The notes under the pieces are model-generated. The model worked only from the letters and a program-made list of their open reading frames with translations. It was not told the DNA's origin and ran no database searches. DNA of 64,000 nucleotides from Acuticoccus sp039034015 (GTDB taxonomy: Bacteria; Pseudomonadota; Alphaproteobacteria; Rhizobiales; Amorphaceae). Each line of letters starts with the position of its first letter. The first letter of the stretch is position 1. Positions 58,839 through 64,000 of this stretch are shown in pieces. Where the stretch lies: contig JBCCBM010000003.1 in assembly GCA_039034015.1 (NCBI GenBank), positions 1-64,000 of the forward strand. The letters run 5' to 3'. The position numbers and the translations under genes are program-made.

Positions 58839-58871
58839 GATTGCCTCGCTGGCCGACCCATATGGGGCGCG

Positions 58872-60137
58872 CTACGCCCCACCGCGAGGGGCGCTGCCGC
58901 CTTCGCCCGCCGCCACGCCCAAAAGCGACGTGTCGTCCCGCGCCCGCGCCTCATCAACAAGCGCCTCCGACACCATAATCTCACCAACGTGCAGCGTGTT
59001 CGCGATCCGCACCACCCGGGGCCGCGCAGGGTCCGCCGCGTTGCATGTCTTGATGGCCGCCTTCAGCGCAGTCGCCTCGTCCGCGCAGATCATCGGGATT
59101 TTCGCGCCTGTGGTGACGGTGGAGGTGAGGTGATTGGCGTAAAACGCGCGAAAGTCGATCTTGTCGAACAGCGCCTTGGTGCAAAAGTCGGCAAGGCCCA
59201 GCCCCGTCGCATTCCCGCCGGACTTGAGGCTGAGGTCGAGCACCACAACCTTTGTTGCCGCAAGTGCGGGCTTCACAAACGGCGTCCCCGCCCGGCCCGT
59301 CACATGGGGGTCGATCCCGGTCCCAGAATACTCTTTCCCCATCCGCTCCACGATGAGCACATCCAGCGGGTTGAACAGGATTTTGGGCATGTTGTCCCGC
59401 GCCATGGCGAGGAGCGCGGGCTCCCGCGCGATCATGTCCGCGGCGGCGACCACCTCCACGTGGCGCACCGCATCATAGGCGTTCTCCACCGTCGCCAGGC
59501 CGAACAGGATCGGCGCCGCCTCCAGCTTAACCTTCGCCATGGCGACAACGTTTTGCGCCATCTTGCCAAAGCCTTGGGCGTGGCAGCTTTCCGCGCCCTT
59601 GTGGTTGGCAAGACCAATGGCAAGCATTTTGGCAAGCCCGCTTTCGTGGCTCCCCGAATAGCTGGTGTGCGGCTTCACCCGGTTGATGAAGGCAATGTGG
59701 TCCGCCCCCATCGCGAGCCTGTCGATCAGAACCGGGAGCCCGTTCGGAAGCCGGCCGAGCTCCACCACGTCCATGTCCGAGCGGATGGGGCAGCCGGCGC
59801 TCTCCTCACTTACGCCAAGGCCGGCGAGGATCGCCGTTTGGCCCGTCGCGGTCGCGCCCCCATGGCTCCCCATCGCGGGCACGATGAAGGGGGCGGCGCC
59901 GCGGCGCTTCAACTCGGCCACCGTGAGCGCGACGAGGGTGGGAAGCGCCGCCATCCCCCGGCTCCCGACGCCCAGCGCGACCGACTGCCCGGGCAAAAGC
60001 CCCGCCATCGGCGCTTCGGCCAAGAGGCGCGCAACCTCGCCCGCCACATCTTCAATCCGTGTGGCGTCAAAGTGTTGGCGCACGGGCACCATGGCGGGCA
60101 GCGCCACATCGGCCACAAGGTCGATCGGGAAATCCAT
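58872..60137 (-). CDS. Lactate racemase-like (DUF2088/LarA family) protein
   Basis: A 421-residue protein of the LarA-like family, whose founding member binds a nickel-pincer nucleotide and racemises lactate. Recognisable parts are LLPGQSVALGVGSRGMAALP (about residues 47-66), VPAMGSHGGATATGQ with a His, FINRVKPHTSYSGSHESGLAKMLAIGLANHKGAE and MAKVKLEAAPILFGLATVENAYD. Many members act on other 2-hydroxy acids or have unknown roles, and no lar maturation genes are seen. It diverges from the IlvD/Edd dehydratase across 78 bases, suggesting a role in sugar-acid metabolism. The ATG at 60137 marks the start of conserved sequence; a longer frame continues upstream only as antisense. Confidence 0.82.
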   Translation of the reverse strand: MDFPIDLVADVALPAMVPVRQHFDATRIEDVAGEVARLLAEAPMAGLLPGQSVALGVGSRGMAALPTLVALTVAELKRRGAAPFIVPAMGSHGGATATGQTAILAGLGVSEESAGCPIRSDMDVVELGRLPNGLPVLIDRLAMGADHIAFINRVKPHTSYSGSHESGLAKMLAIGLANHKGAESCHAQGFGKMAQNVVAMAKVKLEAAPILFGLATVENAYDAVRHVEVVAAADMIAREPALLAMARDNMPKILFNPLDVLIVERMGKEYSGTGIDPHVTGRAGTPFVKPALAATKVVVLDLSLKSGGNATGLGLADFCTKALFDKIDFRAFYANHLTSTVTTGAKIPMICADEATALKAAIKTCNAADPARPRVVRIANTLHVGEIMVSEALVDEARARDDTSLLGVAAGEGGSAPRGGA

Positions 60138-60215
60138 CGCCGGAGCGTAGCACGGCGGGGCTGACGGCGGGCGCCCTTTTCCGCTACGCCTTGTGGCCGA
60201 ACGAGGACCCCAAAA

Positions 60216-61937
60216 ATGCCAAAACCCCTGCGCTCCGCCCGCTGGTTCGACAAGGACGACCTTCGCAGCTTTGGCCACCGCTCGCGCATCATGCAGATGG
60301 GCTACGCGCCGGAGGATTGGGCGGGAAAGCCGGTGATTGCGATCCTCAACACCTGGTCCGACATTCAGCCCTGCCACGCCCACTTCAAGGACCGGGTGGA
60401 GCATGTGAAGCGCGGCGTCTTCCAGGCCGGCGGTTTCCCGATCGAGCTGCCGTGCCTGTCGCTGGCCGAGCAGTTCGTGAAGCCAACCACCATGCTTTAC
60501 CGCAACCTCCTCGCCATGGAGGCCGAAGAGCTCATCTGGTCGCACCCGGTGGACGGCGTCGTCCTGATGGGCGGCTGCGACAAGACAACCCCGGCCCTCA
60601 TCATGGGCGCGATCTCCGCGGGCGTCCCGTTCATCTACCTGCCGGCGGGGCCGATGTTGCGCGGCAACTACCAGGGCAAGGCGCTGGGTTCTGGGTCCGA
60701 CGCGTGGAAGTATTGGGATGAGCGGCGCTCCGGCAACATCTCCACCCAGGAGTGGCAGGCGGTGGAGGGCGGCATTGCCCGCTCCTACGGCCACTGCATG
60801 ACCATGGGCACCGCCTCCACCATGACCGCAATTGCCGAGGGGCTGGGCCTCACGCTGCCGGGCGCATCGTCCATCCCCGCGCCCGACGCCAACCACATCC
60901 GCATGTCCGCCGCCTGTGGCCGCCGCGCGGTGGAGATGGTGCACGAAGACCTTGTGCCCGCAAAAATCCTAACCCCCGCTGCCGTGAAGAACGCGGTGGT
61001 GGTGGCGATGGCGACCGGCTGTTCCACCAACGCCATCATCCATCTGGTTGCGATGGCGCGGCGGGCGGGCGTCCCCCTTTCGATCGAAGAGTTTGACGCG
61101 ATCGGCCGCACCGTCCCCGTCCTCGCCAACATCCGCCCCAGCGGCGACACCTACTTGATGGAGGATTTCTTCTACGCCGGCGGCCTTCTGGCGCTGATGG
61201 CCGAGCTTGGCGACAAGCTTGACGGCACCGCCCTCACCGTGACCGGCAAACCGCTCGCCGAGGGCTATGCCGGCGCCCAAAACTATAACCCGGACGTGAT
61301 CCGCCCCCTCTCCAACCCTGTCTATCACGAGGGTTCGCTGGCGGTCTTGAAGGGCAACCTTGCGCCCGACGGCTGCGTCATCAAGCCGGCCGCCTGCGCC
61401 CCCCGCTTTCACCAGCATGAGGGGCCAGCGCTCGTCTTTGACAGCTATCCGGAGATGAAGGCGGCGGTGGACGATGAGACGCTTGATGTCTCGCCCGACC
61501 ACATCATGGTGCTGCGCAATGCCGGCCCCCGCGGCGGGCCGGGGATGCCCGAGTGGGGCATGCTCCCCATCCCAAAGGCGCTGATCAACCAGGGTCACCG
61601 CGACATGTTGCGACTGTCCGACGCGCGCATGTCAGGCACCAGCTATGGTGCTTGCATCCTCCACGCGGCGCCCGAGGCCCATGTGGGCGGCCCGCTCGCG
61701 CTCCTAAAAACCGGCGATATCATCCGCGTGGATGTGCCCGCCCGCCGCATCGACATGCTGGTCTCGGATGAGGAGCTTGCTGCCCGCCGCGCCGCCTGGG
61801 CGCCGCCAGCCGAAAAGTTTGCGCGGGGCTACGGCGCCATTTTCGCAAAGCACATCCGCCAGGCCGACGAGGGCTGCGATTTCGACATTCTTGAGACCGA
61901 TTTCGGCCCGCTTCCAGGCGAGCCCGCGATCTTTTAA
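60216..61937 (+). CDS. IlvD/Edd family dehydratase (sugar-acid dehydratase type)
   Basis: A 573-residue iron-sulfur dehydratase removing water from a sugar acid or 2,3-dihydroxy acid. The cluster ligands are Cys53 in SDIQPCHAH, Cys121 in LMGGCDKTTPAL and Cys194 in SYGHCMTMGTASTM, spaced as in L-arabinonate dehydratase with its 2Fe-2S cluster. ATGCSTNAIIHLVAMARRAG and GGPGMPEWGMLPIPKAL are further hallmarks. The length and N-terminus (RSARWFDKDDLRSFGHRSRI) fit the sugar-acid branch better than true IlvD. GAGGA lies before the ATG. The divergent neighbour is LarA-like. The 3' end overlaps the acyl-CoA dehydrogenase gene by 4 bases. Confidence 0.92.
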   Translation: MPKPLRSARWFDKDDLRSFGHRSRIMQMGYAPEDWAGKPVIAILNTWSDIQPCHAHFKDRVEHVKRGVFQAGGFPIELPCLSLAEQFVKPTTMLYRNLLAMEAEELIWSHPVDGVVLMGGCDKTTPALIMGAISAGVPFIYLPAGPMLRGNYQGKALGSGSDAWKYWDERRSGNISTQEWQAVEGGIARSYGHCMTMGTASTMTAIAEGLGLTLPGASSIPAPDANHIRMSAACGRRAVEMVHEDLVPAKILTPAAVKNAVVVAMATGCSTNAIIHLVAMARRAGVPLSIEEFDAIGRTVPVLANIRPSGDTYLMEDFFYAGGLLALMAELGDKLDGTALTVTGKPLAEGYAGAQNYNPDVIRPLSNPVYHEGSLAVLKGNLAPDGCVIKPAACAPRFHQHEGPALVFDSYPEMKAAVDDETLDVSPDHIMVLRNAGPRGGPGMPEWGMLPIPKALINQGHRDMLRLSDARMSGTSYGACILHAAPEAHVGGPLALLKTGDIIRVDVPARRIDMLVSDEELAARRAAWAPPAEKFARGYGAIFAKHIRQADEGCDFDILETDFGPLPGEPAIF

Positions 61938-63595
61938 TCGTCTGGGACGATGAAATCGATGAGGGCGGTGGGGTCGAAGCGGCTGTCGAGGGTGCCGGCG
62001 TGGGTGGTGTAGCCGCCCCGCAGCCGCGAGGCGATGAAGGCGTCTGAGACGACGCGCGGAAGATTGCGGCGCATGGCGGAGGCGGCCGCCACCATAGCAA
62101 ATTGGTCGACGAAGGCGCGGGTGAGGCCGGGGTCGGAGGCGGCCTCGCGGCCCACCGTCATGGTGCGCTCCACAAGGTCGTGGTTTTGGGTGCCAAGGTC
62201 GGTGCCGAGCTCATCAAGGGCGTCGACAAGCACGTTTTGATCGCGTGCGAGGAGGGCAGAAAGGTCGGCGGCCGGGTCACCGCCGGGGTCGAAGAGGGGG
62301 AGGAGGCCAAGGTCGGCCACCGCGCGGGCGAGCGGATGATCGGCGCTCAGCGCAGGAACGCCCGCACATTCGCGAATTTCAAGCGCTGCCGCAGCGCCCG
62401 CCCGGGCGCAGAAGAGGCGGGCGGCGGGGGTGAGGATGCGCGCGACCGCGTGGTCCCCGTCCCGCTCGAACGCACGGTCGAACGCGCCGGCAAGGCGCAG
62501 CGACAGGGCGGTGAGCCCCGCGCTGGTGAGCGCAAGATCGGCAAGCACCCGCGCGAACGACGGGTCGTTGAGGAGCGGGCGGCCGGCCACCGTGCGCGTG
62601 CGCAAAATGTGGGCGCACCGGGCAAGCGCCCCGCGCAGGGTGCCCGCCGACACGATTGCCGCATCAAGCTGGGTGAGGGTGCGCACATCGCGCATCACCT
62701 GGAGGCCGCGGCCAGGCTCGCCGATGATTTTTCCGCGCGCATTTTCGAAGCGGACGGTGGTGATGGCTTGGGCGGAAAGGCCGGTGGTGTTCGAAAATCC
62801 GTCAATGCGGATGGCGGCCGCGTTCTCCTCCGCGTGGCGGGGGACGGCGACGGCGGAGGTGCCGTCGGCCGTGCGCACCAGGGTGAGGAGGTAGTCGGCA
62901 AAGGGCGCGGGGACGAACACCTTTTCGCCGGTGACGCGCGCGCTTTCGCCGGCCGACAGTTCGCCGCGGGTGCGGACCGCGCCGCGCTCGCCCTCCCTCT
63001 CGCGCTCAGAAAGGGCAAGGGCGATCATCGCGCCGGTCTTGTGCCCAGTAGGCGCGGGGCGACGGTCATACTGCCGGGCGGCAATGAGGGGGAAAAGTTC
63101 GGCCTCAAGGTCCGGCGCATACGCAAGCGCTGCCACCGAGGCGTGGGTGTGGCAGATGGGCAAAAGGTGCGCCCGCTCCAAACCCGCAGTCAGAAAAAGG
63201 TTTGCTGCGCGCAGGCGATGCTGGTTCGTGCCCTCGCCGTCCTCCCACGCGCTGGAGAGGAGGCCAGCGGCAACGCTGCGATTGGTGAGGGCGTGGGTTG
63301 CGGGGTGAAGGTCGATCTGGTCAATGCGCCGGCCGTCATAATCCTCAGGCCGGAAGGTGGGCGCGGTGGCGGTCGCAAGGCGCGCCACATTTTGCGCTTC
63401 CGCGGAGCCAAAGTAGGCGCCACGCTCGTTCAGCGCGTCTTCGGTGGCCTCATCAAGGGAGGCGTCGAGCGCTGCGGCGAGCGTCGGGTCCGCGGCATAG
63501 GCGTTAAACCCCTCAAACGCGACGTTGGGGCGTTGGGGTTCGGGCGCATCATCGATGCTGCGAAGCGCGGCGCGACGGCCGATCGTCTCATCCAT
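61934..63595 (-). CDS. Acyl-CoA dehydrogenase family protein, AidB-like
   Basis: A 553-residue FAD enzyme of the AidB branch, longer than ordinary acyl-CoA dehydrogenases. The N-terminal AidB-type domain has PNVAFEGFNAYAADPTLAAALD. LLPICHTHASVAALAY, the flavin region GHKTGAMIALALSERE and GEKVFVPAPFADYLLTLVRT follow, and then RIDGFSNTTGLSAQAITTVRFENARGKIIGEPGRGLQVM. In E. coli AidB is linked to alkylation damage, though its substrate is unsettled. The start at 63595 (MDETIGRRAAL) fits the family; an upstream start at 63724 is less likely. It diverges from plsY. Confidence 0.88.
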   Translation of the reverse strand: MDETIGRRAALRSIDDAPEPQRPNVAFEGFNAYAADPTLAAALDASLDEATEDALNERGAYFGSAEAQNVARLATATAPTFRPEDYDGRRIDQIDLHPATHALTNRSVAAGLLSSAWEDGEGTNQHRLRAANLFLTAGLERAHLLPICHTHASVAALAYAPDLEAELFPLIAARQYDRRPAPTGHKTGAMIALALSEREREGERGAVRTRGELSAGESARVTGEKVFVPAPFADYLLTLVRTADGTSAVAVPRHAEENAAAIRIDGFSNTTGLSAQAITTVRFENARGKIIGEPGRGLQVMRDVRTLTQLDAAIVSAGTLRGALARCAHILRTRTVAGRPLLNDPSFARVLADLALTSAGLTALSLRLAGAFDRAFERDGDHAVARILTPAARLFCARAGAAAALEIRECAGVPALSADHPLARAVADLGLLPLFDPGGDPAADLSALLARDQNVLVDALDELGTDLGTQNHDLVERTMTVGREAASDPGLTRAFVDQFAMVAAASAMRRNLPRVVSDAFIASRLRGGYTTHAGTLDSRFDPTALIDFIVPDD

Positions 63596-63751
63596 CGTTT
63601 TGTGCACTGCCGGCTCGCCCGTAAAACGAGGCTTTGGAAAACCCCAACACAAGGTGTAGCTGTGTCGGCGGGGGCGAGCAACTGTCCTTTGCAAAGACGT
63701 TGTTAAATCAGCATGTCTCGTCACCCAGAGGCAACGGTTTTTGGAGTTGTG

Positions 63752-64000
63752 ATGCCCGATCCAATCAGCTGGGCCGCCGTGTGGCCTTACTATGCGCTGG
63801 TGTTCCTGGCGGGCTATGTTGCCGGTTCCATCCCTTTTGGTTTGATTTTAACAAAACTTGCCGGGCTCGGCGACGTTCGGGCCATCGGCTCCGGCAACAT
63901 CGGGGCCACAAACGTCTTGCGCACAGGCCGCAAAGACCTTGCCGCCGGCACCCTTCTTCTTGACGGGCTAAAGGGCACCCTGATCGTCCTGGCCGCCCAC
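63752..64000 (+). CDS. plsY: Glycerol-3-phosphate acyltransferase PlsY (cut by window edge)
   Basis: The first 83 codons of PlsY, the inner-membrane enzyme that transfers an acyl group from acyl phosphate to glycerol 3-phosphate in phospholipid synthesis. Visible are the first membrane segment (YYALVFLAGYVAGSIPFGLILTKLAG) and the conserved motif 1 region, AGSIPFG followed by DVRAIGSGNIGATNVLRTGRK, with GSGNIGATN as the family signature. Then LLLDGLKGTLIVL begins the next segment. The ATG at 63752 follows GGAG; a GTG three bases earlier is possible. The C-terminal half lies beyond base 64000. Confidence 0.95.
   Translation, partial: MPDPISWAAVWPYYALVFLAGYVAGSIPFGLILTKLAGLGDVRAIGSGNIGATNVLRTGRKDLAAGTLLLDGLKGTLIVLAAH

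Overview
The window reads as one chromosomal segment of a GC-rich alphaproteobacterium. Supporting signs are a complete Flp/Tad (Cpa-type) pilus locus with a perfect CtrA-type box (TTAA-N7-TTAA) before a pilin gene, the alphaproteobacterial order cysG-DUF2849-cysI-DUF934-fpr-cysH, an FPR ending in AFVG, and a DUF1194 gene. The order (Hyphomicrobiales-like) is a guess. Genes are tightly packed, with many 4-base ATGA overlaps and several convergent 3' overlaps. I saw no tRNA, rRNA, CRISPR array or prophage.

Layout. 1-1962 is a worn accessory edge: the start of an IS630-type transposase, a methanethiol methyltransferase gene broken by a stop codon, and a broken hypothetical gene. 1976-13837 is a catabolic cluster: a VOC protein divergent from an SMP-30 lactonase, a three-subunit molybdenum hydroxylase (FAD, 2Fe-2S, Moco), a beta-keto acid cleavage enzyme, a TetR regulator, a FlK-like thioesterase, a transketolase/PDH-E1-like enzyme, and a convergent second Moco subunit. 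14076-25244 holds the Tad pilus genes: tadE, a tadG-like gene, two Flp pilins, cpaB, cpaC, a lipoprotein, cpaE, cpaF, tadB, tadC, a TPR lipoprotein and the prepilin peptidase. 25246-32415 (minus strand) is a branched-chain amino acid ABC transporter (binding protein, two ATPases, two permeases) flanked by a Gfo/Idh oxidoreductase and a branched-chain aminotransferase.

32555-38411 carries a MarR regulator, a 291-bp MITE-like element with 34-bp inverted ends, an OmpR/EnvZ-type two-component pair whose first codons lie inside the element, a DUF1194 protein, cobyrinate diamide synthase and an Lrp regulator. 38531-43744 is an assimilatory sulfur-reduction operon. 43855-44584 has two small cationic exported proteins. 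44893-47661 has sugar-type DegT and Gfo/Idh genes and a DUF3291 gene.

47954-58362 is the most striking part. A PfkB kinase is followed by a 2421-residue highly reducing type I polyketide synthase (KS-AT-DH-inactive MT-ER-KR-ACP, no thioesterase). An alpha-oxoamine synthase overlaps it by 4 bases, and a sulfotransferase follows 6 bases later. By analogy with fungal sphinganine-analogue pathways, I infer that the PKS chain is released by decarboxylative condensation with an amino acid and then sulfated, giving a sphingoid-like sulfated amino lipid. The window ends with smpB, a lactate-racemase-like gene, an IlvD/Edd dehydratase, an AidB-like acyl-CoA dehydrogenase and the start of plsY.
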